Shown here piece by piece: positions 6,817 through 13,517 of a DNA stretch of 14,846 bases. Under the pieces are notes generated by a model that was not told the origin of the DNA, did no database searches, and saw nothing but the letters and a program-made list of their open reading frames with translations. Positions within the stretch are counted from its first letter, which is position 1. Every line of letters starts with the position of its first letter. Made by a program: the position numbers and the translations under genes. Where the stretch lies: assembly GCA_039926025.1 (NCBI GenBank), contig JBDSXV010000166.1, positions 1-14,846 on the forward strand. Direction: 5' to 3'. This DNA comes from Dokdonella_A sp039926025 (GTDB lineage Bacteria; Pseudomonadota; Gammaproteobacteria; Xanthomonadales; Rhodanobacteraceae).

Positions 6817-7416
6817 ATGCGGCGCATCGTCCTGGCCAGCAGCAACGCCGGCAAGCTCGCTGAAATGAATGCGATCCTTGCCGATCTCGGCATTGAACTG
6901 GTTGCGCAATCGAAGCTCGGCATCGAGGACGCTGAAGAAACGGGCGCCACCTTCGTCGAGAACGCTCTGCTCAAGGCGCGTCACGCGGCGCGCGCATCCG
7001 GTTTGCCCGCGCTCGGCGACGATTCGGGCATCTGTGTCGATGTGCTGGACGGTGCGCCCGGACTCTATTCTGCACGCTACGCGGGAGGCCACGGCGACGC
7101 GAGCGCCAACATCGCCAAACTGCTGGCGAAGCTCGACGGAGCCGATGACACCCAGCGCAGCGCTCATTTTCACTGCACGATCGTGCTGCTGAACACGGGA
7201 GACGATCCCGCGCCGCTGATCGCCGAAGGTCGCTGGCATGGCCGCATACTGCATGCGCCACGCGGAGAACACGGCTTCGGCTACGACCCGGTGTTCTTCG
7301 ATCCGCACCTGCAGCGCGGCGCCGCCGAACTCGACCATCGCACGAAAAATCTCGTCAGTCATCGTGGCCTCGCCCTGGCGCAATTGCGTGCACTGATGAC
7401 TCAGCGCGGCGCCTGA
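6817..7416 (+). CDS. rdgB: RdgB/HAM1 XTP/dITP pyrophosphatase
   Basis: The product is 199 aa. It hydrolyses non-canonical purine triphosphates (dITP, ITP, XTP) to monophosphates and so keeps them out of DNA and RNA. Motifs are the nucleotide-binding SSNAGK (8-13), GATFVENALLKARHAA, the catalytic/metal-binding DDSG (68-71), APGLYSARYAG, GFGYDPVFF and SHRGLAL near the end. ATG 6817 gives the usual N-terminus. A GTG at 6805 overlaps the rph stop (GTGA) and would add four residues. Either way it is the second gene of an rph-rdgB unit, a common gammaproteobacterial pairing. Confidence 0.96.
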   Translation: MRRIVLASSNAGKLAEMNAILADLGIELVAQSKLGIEDAEETGATFVENALLKARHAARASGLPALGDDSGICVDVLDGAPGLYSARYAGGHGDASANIAKLLAKLDGADDTQRSAHFHCTIVLLNTGDDPAPLIAEGRWHGRILHAPRGEHGFGYDPVFFDPHLQRGAAELDHRTKNLVSHRGLALAQLRALMTQRGA

Positions 7417-7451
7417 CGCCTGCAGCGCGCGACCGCACGTCGCACTCCGCC

Positions 7452-7457
7452 TACAAT
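7452..7457 (+). promoter_or_regulatory. -10 element TACAAT placed for leaderless hemW transcription
   Basis: TACAAT (5/6 to consensus) ends 6 nt before the hemW ATG at 7464, so transcription would begin at or within a base or two of the start codon. No Shine-Dalgarno is present in front of the ATG. A -35 match is poor (GCGACC near 7430). Leaderless mRNAs with this spacing are known in several high-GC and xanthomonad genomes. Confidence 0.4.
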
Positions 7458-7463
7458 CGCTGC

Positions 7464-8636
7464 ATGTCAATGATTGCCCCACCGCTGTCGCTGTATATCC
7501 ACATCCCGTGGTGCGTGAAGAAGTGCCCTTACTGCGACTTCAATTCGCATGCGCAAAATGGCGCGTTGCCGGTCGACGCCTACGTCGATGCGCTGCTGGC
7601 GGACCTCGATCGCGACCGGCGCCAGTTCAGCGACGCACTGACGGGCCGGCCTGTGCACAGCATCTTCTTCGGCGGCGGCACACCCAGCCTGTTCGCGCCG
7701 GATGCGATTGCGCGCATTCTGGACGGCATCGGCGCGCGCCTGGACCTTCCGCACGGCATCGAGATCACGCTCGAAACCAATCCGGGGACCGTCGAGCACG
7801 GACGTTTCGATGGCTATCTGCGTGCGGGCGTTTCGCGCCTCAGTTTCGGCGTGCAGAGTTTCGACGATGCCAAGCTCGTCCGGCTCGGCCGTATCCATTC
7901 CGCAGCCGACGCCGAGCGCGCAATCAAGGAAGCGCAGGATGCCGGTTACGCGAACCTCAATCTCGACCTCATGTATGCGTTGCCGGAACAGGATCTGGCG
8001 GGTGCGCTTGCCGATGTCGAGCGTGCGATCGCACTCAAGCCCACGCACGTCTCGCACTACCAGCTGACCCTGGAACCGAATACGCTGTTCGCTGCGCAGC
8101 CACCGCCGCTGCCGGACGAAGACAGTGCGTGGGACATGCAGGAGGCGTGTCAGCAATGCCTCGCCGAAGCAGGCTACGCACAGTACGAGGTGTCCGCCTA
8201 TGCGCACGGCAACCAGTTCAGTGCGCACAACCTTAACTACTGGACCTTCGGCGACTATCTCGGCATCGGCGCTGGTGCGCACGGCAAGCTCACTCATCCG
8301 GCTAGCCGATCGATCGTTCGCACGACGAAATTGAAGCTGCCACGCAGCTACCTCGATCGCGCTGCGCGCCGTGAGGCGTTCGGGAGTGCGGCCCTGATCG
8401 CAAGCGAGGATTTGCCGTTCGAGTTCATGATGAACGCATTGCGCCTGAACGATGGCGTCGCGAAGTCACTGTTCGCGGAACGTTGTGGACTGGCGTCCGG
8501 GGCGATCGATGGCAAGCTGAACGAGGCGCGCGCGCGCGGCTGGCTGGAAACGGATGCGGCGCGCATCCTGCCCACGGAGCTTGGCCGTCGATACCTCAAT
8601 GATGTGGTCGGCCTGTTCCTGCCGGACTCGACGTAG
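7464..8636 (+). CDS. hemW: HemW, radical SAM haem chaperone (formerly HemN-like)
   Basis: The product is 390 aa. The radical-SAM cluster motif C17-X3-C21-X2-C24 is followed by D-F, and this CxxxCxxCxF pattern marks HemW rather than true HemN (CxxxCxxCxC). The SAM-binding FFGGGTPS lies near residues 68-75. Further blocks are EITLETNPGTVE, GVSRLSFGVQSF, HYQLTLEPNT, YEVSAYA with HNLNYW, and GIGAGAHGK. A HemN C-terminal region with a winged-helix-like end follows (EFMMNALRLNDGV). HemW binds haem and delivers it to respiratory enzymes; it is not expected to oxidise coproporphyrinogen. ATG 7464 is preferred, with ATG 7470 as an in-frame alternative. It follows rdgB by 47 nt and probably has its own start site. 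Confidence 0.95.
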   Translation: MSMIAPPLSLYIHIPWCVKKCPYCDFNSHAQNGALPVDAYVDALLADLDRDRRQFSDALTGRPVHSIFFGGGTPSLFAPDAIARILDGIGARLDLPHGIEITLETNPGTVEHGRFDGYLRAGVSRLSFGVQSFDDAKLVRLGRIHSAADAERAIKEAQDAGYANLNLDLMYALPEQDLAGALADVERAIALKPTHVSHYQLTLEPNTLFAAQPPPLPDEDSAWDMQEACQQCLAEAGYAQYEVSAYAHGNQFSAHNLNYWTFGDYLGIGAGAHGKLTHPASRSIVRTTKLKLPRSYLDRAARREAFGSAALIASEDLPFEFMMNALRLNDGVAKSLFAERCGLASGAIDGKLNEARARGWLETDAARILPTELGRRYLNDVVGLFLPDST

Positions 8637-8767
8637 CATCGCGACTGGGTAACAGCGTCAGCGCACTCGGAAGGATCCTTTTGCGAACCTGCGCCCAGCT
8701 GCCATCAGGATCGCTTGGGTGCTGCTGCGCTATTGTTCACGCCAGACTTTCAGGCGCCGACGCCACA

Positions 8768-8956
8768 ATGCTCGAACCGATAACCCTGCACTGCCCCTAC
8801 TGCGGCGAAGCTTTCGAAACGCAGGCCGATTTATCCGCCGGTTCGCAGCGCTACGTGGAGGACTGCGCGATCTGTTGCCGACCGATCGAGGTCAGCCTGC
8901 GTGTTGGCGATGACGGCGAACTGATCGGCATGGATACCCGAACCGACCGCGAGTAG
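8768..8956 (+). CDS. CPXCG motif-containing cysteine-rich small protein
   Basis: The product is 62 aa. C9PYCG13 and C33AICC37 form two Cys pairs typical of a small zinc ribbon; the segment VEDCAICCRPIEV is diagnostic of the CPXCG family (Pfam Cys_rich_CPXG). An in-frame ATG at 8681 would add 29 residues unlike the family, so ATG 8768 is chosen. Function is unknown; metal binding is inferred from the cysteines. It lies 131 nt after hemW, with no clear Shine-Dalgarno or promoter, and 133 nt before the DUF1631 gene. Confidence 0.85.
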   Translation: MLEPITLHCPYCGEAFETQADLSAGSQRYVEDCAICCRPIEVSLRVGDDGELIGMDTRTDRE

Positions 8957-9089
8957 CCCCCTGTTCGCTTGCGGGACGACGTGCAAGAATCGCGCAAGTG
9001 ACGGGGGACATCGGGGAACGCGCCTGCCAGTGATGCAAAGCGGCCAAAGGCCAATCACGGCGTACTGCGGTTGAACGAGACGTCCACGG

Positions 9090-11450
9090 GTGCAACCGCG
9101 CGGCACGCCAATGCGAGCCAACCGGCGCGTGAATAGACCTAGCAGCCACGGAGAGATCGGCATCAAACGGTTAGACGGCGAAGCGTTCGTATTGCTGGCA
9201 CAGAGGTCCGATCTGCCGCCGCGCGTGCGCGCGGTGCTCGATGGCCTGATCGAGCAGAGCTACGCGTATTTTGAATCTGCCGTTGTGCGCACGCTCGATG
9301 AAGTCGAGCACACCCTGTTCAAGCTGGCAGAGCGCGCCAACAACAATGAAGAGCAGCAACACCTGTTCGAGGGTCTTCGCGTCATCAAGGCTGCGCGAGC
9401 CGATGTCGCACCTCGATTTTTGCAATACACCGAATCGAAACTGGCGCAGGTCCGCACACCGCAGGCGGCCGCGCAGGCGGCGGATCCCTCGCTGGAGTTT
9501 GGTGCGCACCGAGGTCGAGCCGCGCTTGAATTGATCGATTCGGCTGTCCTGGATGAGGACCTCGCCTTGCGGGAAATCGCCAGCAAGTCCGAGGTTCGCA
9601 ATAGCCAGGCGCTCTACGCGTTGTCGCATCGGCTGGGCGTACTCGCGGGAACGCCTGCATACACGAATGAAATGCTGCCGCTCGGTCCGGCACAAATCGC
9701 CGCCGCATGCCGCTACGCGATGCTTGCGCTCGATATCGACGCCGGCCACCGCGTTCTTGCATTCCGCGAGTTCGATCGGGTGGCGATGCTGCCGATCGCT
9801 TCGTTCTATGCACGCATAAACGCCTATCTGGCGACGCAGCGCATCCTTCCCAACCTGCAGGGTCAGGTTGCACAACGCTACGGCTCCGCGCAGCAGGGAG
9901 GCGCGCCCGACTCACCTGCACCTCCAGCGAGCCAAACGCGCGCTGCCGCGGCCGAGGCTGCCGCAGCTGCAGCCGCTCCACAGAAGAGCCCCAGGCCCGC
10001 GAGTTTCGGACCACCGTCCGGCAGCGACGACACGGAATTGTTCAAGACGCTGCGTGACCTGCTGGGCGAACGCCGCCGCGCCGACGGCGACCATGAGATT
10101 GCGAATCCGGACGCGAGCTTTGCCAGCCGCGATGACCTGCAATCCCTGCTCGGCACCCTGCAGCACGCAACAAAACCGACCGCCGGGATGGGCAAAAATG
10201 CGTACGACAGCGAACACTTCAAGAACACCTTGATGGTGAAGCTGCGGCGCGCAAGTCCGCAAGGACGGCCGCTCGAACTGGCCGAGGAAGACGGCGATAC
10301 CATCGACCTGGTCGGCATGCTGTTCGACTTCATCACCCGCAATGTACGCGCGGGCAGCGGAGCGAACACGCTGCTGACGCGATTGCATGTTCCGGTTTTG
10401 CGTCTCGCACTCGGCGACAAGACGTTCTTCACTCGGCGCAGCCATCCTGCACGCGAACTGCTGAACACGATCGCCGAAACAGGCGCGCGCTGGATTGACG
10501 ACACCGACGCCGATCCCGACCTGACCCGCAAGATGCAGCTCGTGGTCGACCACGTTGGTTCGGAATTCGACGGCGATGTGGCTGTGTTCGAGAACCTGCT
10601 CGGCGACCTGAGCCAGCACATGCAGCAGCTGGCACGTCGAGCCGAGGTAGTCGAGCGTCGTCATATCGACGCCGCAAAAGGACGCGACAAACTCGATGTC
10701 GCCCGTGAAACCGCACGCAGTGCGATCGTGCGCATCATCCAGAAAAGCGCGCCGACTCCGATGGTGCGTTCTCTGCTCGAACAGGCCTGGACCGACGCGC
10801 TTGCTCTGAGCGTACTGCGCCAGGGCGAGGGCGGCAGTGAGTATCAGCGACGCCTCGCGATCGCCGAGAAACTCGTGCAGAGCGGTGGCGCACCGGCGCT
10901 TGACGAATCGCTGACCAATGAACTGGATACGGGCCTGCGTCAAGTCGGCTTGCATGCCGATGACGTCGACCGCGTGCGCGAAACACTGTTTCCAGCCACG
11001 GGAACGGCTTCCAATTCCAGCGCGGAAAATCTGGACCGCATCGATCGCGCGCTCAAGGGCACCACTCGCCTGGGTAGCGAAACGGCACGCACCGAACCGC
11101 CCGACGCGCACTCTGCGCCGGCACTCAACGCGGCCGAGTCTGCTGCCATGGCTCAGCTGCTGAAGACGCCGTTCGGCACCTGGTTTGAATTCATCGTCAA
11201 TCAGCAGGGCCTGACCGCACGGCGGAAACTCGCGTGGTTCTCGACGATGACCGGCCACTGTCTGTTCGTGAACCTGCGCGGCGCGCGTACAGAAGACAAG
11301 ACGCTGGAACAACTGGCTCGCGACATTGCGCGCGGCCAGGTGCACGCAGTGGTCGAGGAACAGGCTTCGCTGATCGACCGCGCGTGGAAAGCGATCATGG
11401 AAAAGCTGCGTCCGCCGACAATCGGCACCGTCGCGAAGGTGCAGGCTTGA
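9090..11450 (+). CDS. DUF1631 family protein of unknown function
   Basis: The product is up to 786 aa. The N-terminal part has the DUF1631 signature LFKLAERANNNEEQQHLFEGL (about 76-96). An Ala/Pro/Ser-rich linker at about 274-314 joins it to a helical central domain. The C-terminal block TPFGTWFEFIVNQQGL and RRKLAWFSTMTGHCLFVNLRG (about 693-731) is also typical of the family. No signal peptide or membrane segment is seen, so a large cytoplasmic protein is expected. The start is uncertain: GTG 9090, ATG 9111 and GTG 9129 are in frame and none has a good ribosome site. Some databases label relatives 'thymidine phosphorylase'; no such catalytic motif is visible. The PilZ gene follows 19 nt later, suggesting an operon and a link to c-di-GMP signalling. 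Confidence 0.85.
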   Translation: MQPRGTPMRANRRVNRPSSHGEIGIKRLDGEAFVLLAQRSDLPPRVRAVLDGLIEQSYAYFESAVVRTLDEVEHTLFKLAERANNNEEQQHLFEGLRVIKAARADVAPRFLQYTESKLAQVRTPQAAAQAADPSLEFGAHRGRAALELIDSAVLDEDLALREIASKSEVRNSQALYALSHRLGVLAGTPAYTNEMLPLGPAQIAAACRYAMLALDIDAGHRVLAFREFDRVAMLPIASFYARINAYLATQRILPNLQGQVAQRYGSAQQGGAPDSPAPPASQTRAAAAEAAAAAAAPQKSPRPASFGPPSGSDDTELFKTLRDLLGERRRADGDHEIANPDASFASRDDLQSLLGTLQHATKPTAGMGKNAYDSEHFKNTLMVKLRRASPQGRPLELAEEDGDTIDLVGMLFDFITRNVRAGSGANTLLTRLHVPVLRLALGDKTFFTRRSHPARELLNTIAETGARWIDDTDADPDLTRKMQLVVDHVGSEFDGDVAVFENLLGDLSQHMQQLARRAEVVERRHIDAAKGRDKLDVARETARSAIVRIIQKSAPTPMVRSLLEQAWTDALALSVLRQGEGGSEYQRRLAIAEKLVQSGGAPALDESLTNELDTGLRQVGLHADDVDRVRETLFPATGTASNSSAENLDRIDRALKGTTRLGSETARTEPPDAHSAPALNAAESAAMAQLLKTPFGTWFEFIVNQQGLTARRKLAWFSTMTGHCLFVNLRGARTEDKTLEQLARDIARGQVHAVVEEQASLIDRAWKAIMEKLRPPTIGTVAKVQA

Positions 11451-11469
11451 AGACTCCGGAGATCCGCGC

Positions 11470-11817
11470 ATGATCGAAAAGCGCCGCCTGCCACGCAAGC
11501 GTCCTGATGTCGCCTTGCAGGTGACCGACGCCATGACCGGCGAAATAGTGGGTCGGCTTGGCAACGTGTCGATGGACGGCATGATGCTGGTTGCGCACGG
11601 CCCGATCGTCGAGGACGGCCTTTACCAGTTTCTTTTTCACCTGCCCGATTCGCATGGGCGCCTGCACCCGATCGAAGTGGGCGTGCACGAGTCGTGGATC
11701 GAGGCCGCCAGCTTGCGCGATCAGATCTGGGCAGGCTTTCGCTTCATCGATATCAGCGCGGACAGCGAAAACATGCTGCGCGAATGGCTCGTGCACACCA
11801 ACGACTCTATCGGTTGA
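11470..11817 (+). CDS. Stand-alone PilZ domain protein (c-di-GMP receptor candidate)
   Basis: The product is 115 aa, essentially a single PilZ domain. The c-di-GMP-binding elements are visible: an N-terminal arginine motif RRLPRKR (R5xxxR9) and NVSMDG (N32-x-S-x-x-G37) on the first strands. The domain continues to WAGFRFIDIS near residue 98. GGAG (11458-11461) lies 8 nt before ATG 11470, a good ribosome site. It is 19 nt downstream of the DUF1631 gene and probably cotranscribed. By family knowledge such proteins bind c-di-GMP and act through a partner; the DUF1631 protein is the natural candidate here, by inference. It converges on tetR with a 24-nt gap. Confidence 0.92.
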   Translation: MIEKRRLPRKRPDVALQVTDAMTGEIVGRLGNVSMDGMMLVAHGPIVEDGLYQFLFHLPDSHGRLHPIEVGVHESWIEAASLRDQIWAGFRFIDISADSENMLREWLVHTNDSIG

Positions 11818-11841
11818 GAGGGTGCGAATGCAGCCCGCGCA

Positions 11842-12504
11842 TCAATGCGCGACCGAAACGAAACCGTCGCGTTGGCTAGCGTAGGCGCGCAGGAAGAATT
11901 CCACCGTCGCGCTTACATGCGTGTCCACGTCGCGATTGGAAACCGGCTCCTGACAGCCACACAACAGCCGTGCGTGCACTTCGCCCTTGAGCAGCGCGAA
12001 GAACTGGGAAGCCGCGCGCGGAACATCGACAATCTCGAGCAAACCTGCCTCCACCTCGCTGCGCAGGAATTGCTGCAATCCTGCCTGCACAAGCCTGGGA
12101 CCCGCATCCCAGAACAGCTGTACCAGCTTGGGTGAGGTGGCGCCCGAGGTGAGCACACGATGCAGCGCAATCGATTCCGGAGCCATGACCATGGTCAGGA
12201 ACGCGCGCGCGATGGCCTCAAGCTGGTGCCTGACCGGCCCCTTCGGATCGAAATCGAATAGCGACGCCGGCATCTGCTCTTCGCAACGCGCCTGGATCGC
12301 AGCGAAAAACAGCGTCTCCTTGTCGGTGAAATGACTGTAGACCGTGAGTTTCGACACTCCCGCATCGGCTGCGATTGCATCCATGCTCGTCCCTTCGAAT
12401 CCCGAATGCGGAAACAGGCGCTTGGCGGCATCAAGGATGGCCGCGCGCTTCTCGAGATCCTTCGGGCGACCTGGGCCGCATGACTTTGCGATGGCTAACG
12501 TCAT
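11842..12504 (-). CDS. TetR/AcrR family transcriptional repressor
   Basis: The product is 220 aa. The N-terminal TetR DNA-binding domain covers about residues 17-66 (RAAILDAAKRLFPHSGFEGTSMDAI), with the helix-turn-helix ADAGVSKLTVYSHF at about 46-59. The C-terminal half is a ligand-binding/dimerisation domain resembling the AefR-like group (FLTMVMAPESIALHRVL). Ligand is unknown. An operator-like palindrome lies inside its own promoter, indicating autorepression. The next rightward genes are a small unknown ORF, pcm and tolC about 1 kb away, so control of efflux is a reasonable inference but not shown. ATG 12504 has only a weak GGTG ribosome site close by. Confidence 0.94.
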   Translation of the reverse strand: MTLAIAKSCGPGRPKDLEKRAAILDAAKRLFPHSGFEGTSMDAIAADAGVSKLTVYSHFTDKETLFFAAIQARCEEQMPASLFDFDPKGPVRHQLEAIARAFLTMVMAPESIALHRVLTSGATSPKLVQLFWDAGPRLVQAGLQQFLRSEVEAGLLEIVDVPRAASQFFALLKGEVHARLLCGCQEPVSNRDVDTHVSATVEFFLRAYASQRDGFVSVAH

Positions 12505-12538
12505 TTCACCAATACTAGCTGGACTACCGGGTTTAGTT

Positions 12539-12567
12539 TTTATACTATACCGGACGGTACATGAATA
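12539..12567. promoter_or_regulatory. tetR promoter/operator with TACCG-GA-CGGTA palindrome
   Basis: The operator-like palindrome TACCGGACGGTA occupies 12548-12559: perfect 5-bp arms around GA. Leftwards, -10 TATAAA (complement of 12539-12544) with a weak -35 TATTCA (complement of 12562-12567) and a 17-bp spacer would place the palindrome between the two boxes, giving tetR a leader of about 28 nt. Rightwards, TATACT (12541-12546, 5/6) would start transcription near 12553, inside the palindrome. The arrangement is typical of a TetR repressor controlling itself and a divergent transcript. Confidence 0.55.
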
Positions 12568-12668
12568 ATGTCGAACGATTCGGCAGTTCGATCTGGATGG
12601 ATCGCAATTATGCCGTTCTATGGCGCCATGGACAGCCTCCGACGACGCTTTTGATATTGGAATGCTGA
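12561..12668 (+). CDS. Possible 35-aa small ORF just after the tetR operator
   Basis: ATG 12561 opens a 35-codon frame (MNNVERFGSSIWMDRN...) ending with TGA at 12666-12668. It begins about 8 nt after the predicted rightward start site and 2 nt after the operator, so it would be nearly leaderless and under TetR control if real. There is no Shine-Dalgarno, no recognised domain, and chance is a fair explanation. Reported only because of its placement. Confidence 0.15.
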   Translation: MNNVERFGSSIWMDRNYAVLWRHGQPPTTLLILEC

Positions 12669-12729
12669 CCTGCTCGTGGCGTCAGGCCCTGAAGCGCCGC
12701 TCCAGAAACCGGATTTCCACGCCTTGAAA

Positions 12730-12793
12730 GCCTCTCGCCACGTCGCCCGGGGAGTCCTCCCTCCCCCGCATCCCGGGCGGCGCGGTAGAGAGC
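12730..12793. repeat. Long imperfect inverted repeat (possible small RNA or intergenic repeat element)
   Basis: The core is a perfect 8-bp stem: CGCCCGGG (12744-12751) with CCCGGGCG (12772-12779), around a 20-nt pyrimidine-rich loop. The flanks continue with interrupted complementarity, including CCTCTC near 12731-12736 against GAGAG near 12788-12792. An alternative inner stem, GGGGAG with CTCCCC, is also possible. No T-run follows on the plus strand. Whether copies exist elsewhere in the genome cannot be seen from one window. Confidence 0.35.
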
Positions 12794-12962
12794 ATTCAAT
12801 GTTGGGCTGGCTATCAGTCTGCTCGGCTCCGGCGAAACGATGAAGCGCGGTCCGCTTTCACGCTGGCTCATGTCTTGCTAGGAACCACATCATGCAACCT
12901 TCTTCTGCCTTCAGGCATCACATTCCCGCACACCGCGACGTGGCATGCGCCCGGGTGGTTCC

Positions 12963-13325
12963 ATGATTGTTTTGGGTGCAGCACAGAGTTGGCAGGAGAG
13001 CAGCGCAGCGGGATTGCCTCTGCGAATGGCGCAACGGACGTTTGCAGCGCTGCTGGAGGGAGGCGAACGCGGGGAATTTGCAATGGCGCAGTTGCGCAGC
13101 GCAGCCAGGCGGACATTGTCCGCGCTGTCCGCGGACGAACAATCGGGCCTCTCGCGCTGGCTCAGCCTGCAGCTTGCATCCAGCGACGCAGGCGACGTCG
13201 TCGTCAACGCGAGCAGTCCGCTGACCAGGGTCGATGCGATGCTCGCTGCACGAATTGCGGCAGCGATTCCGCGCACGCGCGAGGAATTGCAGATGACGTC
13301 GCGCGAGGGCACTGTTGCCGCATAG
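12963..13325 (+). CDS. Hypothetical protein, about 120 aa
   Basis: I do not recognise a family. From ATG 12963 the frame gives 120 aa; an in-frame ATG at 12945 would add six. GGGTGG (12953-12958) is a weak ribosome site only 4 nt before ATG 12963. The product is soluble-looking, Ala/Arg/Ser-rich and probably helical, with an amphipathic middle (LSADEQSGLSRWLSLQL, about residues 58-74). No signal peptide or membrane helix is seen. The first half uses A/T-ending codons more than the neighbouring genes, the second half looks normal, so it may be a fast-evolving or recently acquired gene. Antisense frames here are less plausible. It lies between tetR and pcm, in the same direction as pcm. Confidence 0.45.
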   Translation: MIVLGAAQSWQESSAAGLPLRMAQRTFAALLEGGERGEFAMAQLRSAARRTLSALSADEQSGLSRWLSLQLASSDAGDVVVNASSPLTRVDAMLAARIAAAIPRTREELQMTSREGTVAA

Positions 13326-13367
13326 TGCATGGATCTCGTGCGTCGCGGTGACTTCCGGCACTTCGAC

Positions 13368-13434
13368 GGCGGCGCGCGCGCCGCCAAGGTAGATTGCCGT
13401 GGGTGCGGCGAGCGCCTAAGCTTTTTGGGTTTTT
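13368..13434 (+). terminator. GC palindrome and hairpin/T-run, possible terminator before pcm
   Basis: A perfect 18-bp palindrome GGCGGCGCGCGCGCCGCC spans 13368-13385, 43 nt after the hypothetical gene's stop. Further on, GGTGC (13402-13406) pairs with GCGCC (13412-13416, one wobble), followed by TTTTT at 13422-13426 and again at 13430-13434. The second hairpin with T-runs is a weak candidate intrinsic terminator for the upstream ORF. The structures are visible; termination is inferred. Confidence 0.35.
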
Positions 13435-13461
13435 GCGTTCGTCCTCGATCACGAAGATAAA
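13433..13461 (+). promoter_or_regulatory. Candidate promoter for pcm-tolC
   Basis: TTGCGT (13433-13438, 3/6) and GATAAA (13456-13461, 4/6) are separated by 17 bp. Transcription would start near 13468, inside the following hairpin sequence, leaving a leader of about 50 nt. A moderate match only. Confidence 0.3.
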
Positions 13462-13464
13462 ACA

Positions 13465-13482
13465 GCGGCCATCTTTGGCCGC
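13465..13482 (+). promoter_or_regulatory. Perfect 7-bp hairpin in the pcm leader
   Basis: GCGGCCA (13465-13471), loop TCTT, TGGCCGC (13476-13482). It lies 35 nt before the pcm GTG, and no T-run follows, so it is not a standard terminator. It could be an mRNA 5' stabiliser or a protein-binding site. Confidence 0.4.
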
Positions 13483-13517
13483 GCATTTCAACTAGCGCCA
13501 GCAAAGGAGCGCTGACT

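Larger units (their letters stand above)
12505..12962. other. 458-bp intergenic stretch right of tetR: operator plus apparently non-coding DNA
   Basis: Apart from the tetR operator (12548-12559), no recognised gene lies here. Visible structures are an inverted repeat TCGAAC (12571-12576) / GTTCGA (12586-12591), the palindrome ATGGCGCCAT (12620-12629), and a long imperfect hairpin at 12730-12793. Open frames on both strands (for example 12608-12871 leftward, 87 codons) have no recognisable family content. A 35-codon ORF at 12561-12668 is described separately. The stretch could hold a small RNA, an intergenic repeat, or the decayed remains of a gene once controlled by TetR. Confidence 0.4.

Noticed and set aside
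9027..9060. GGCC-AAA-GGCC inverted repeat between CPXCG and DUF1631 as a terminator
   Set aside because: The stem is only 4 bp and no T-run follows.
9912..11582. 556-codon open frame on the minus strand opposite DUF1631 and the start of PilZ
   Set aside because: It mirrors the codon bias of a clear plus-strand gene, has no recognisable domain, and long antisense frames are common in high-GC coding DNA.
12608..12871. 87-codon minus-strand frame (MSQRESGPRF...) right of tetR
   Set aside because: No ribosome site or family similarity seen; its Gly/Arg-rich middle is simply the reading of the long hairpin at 12730-12793.
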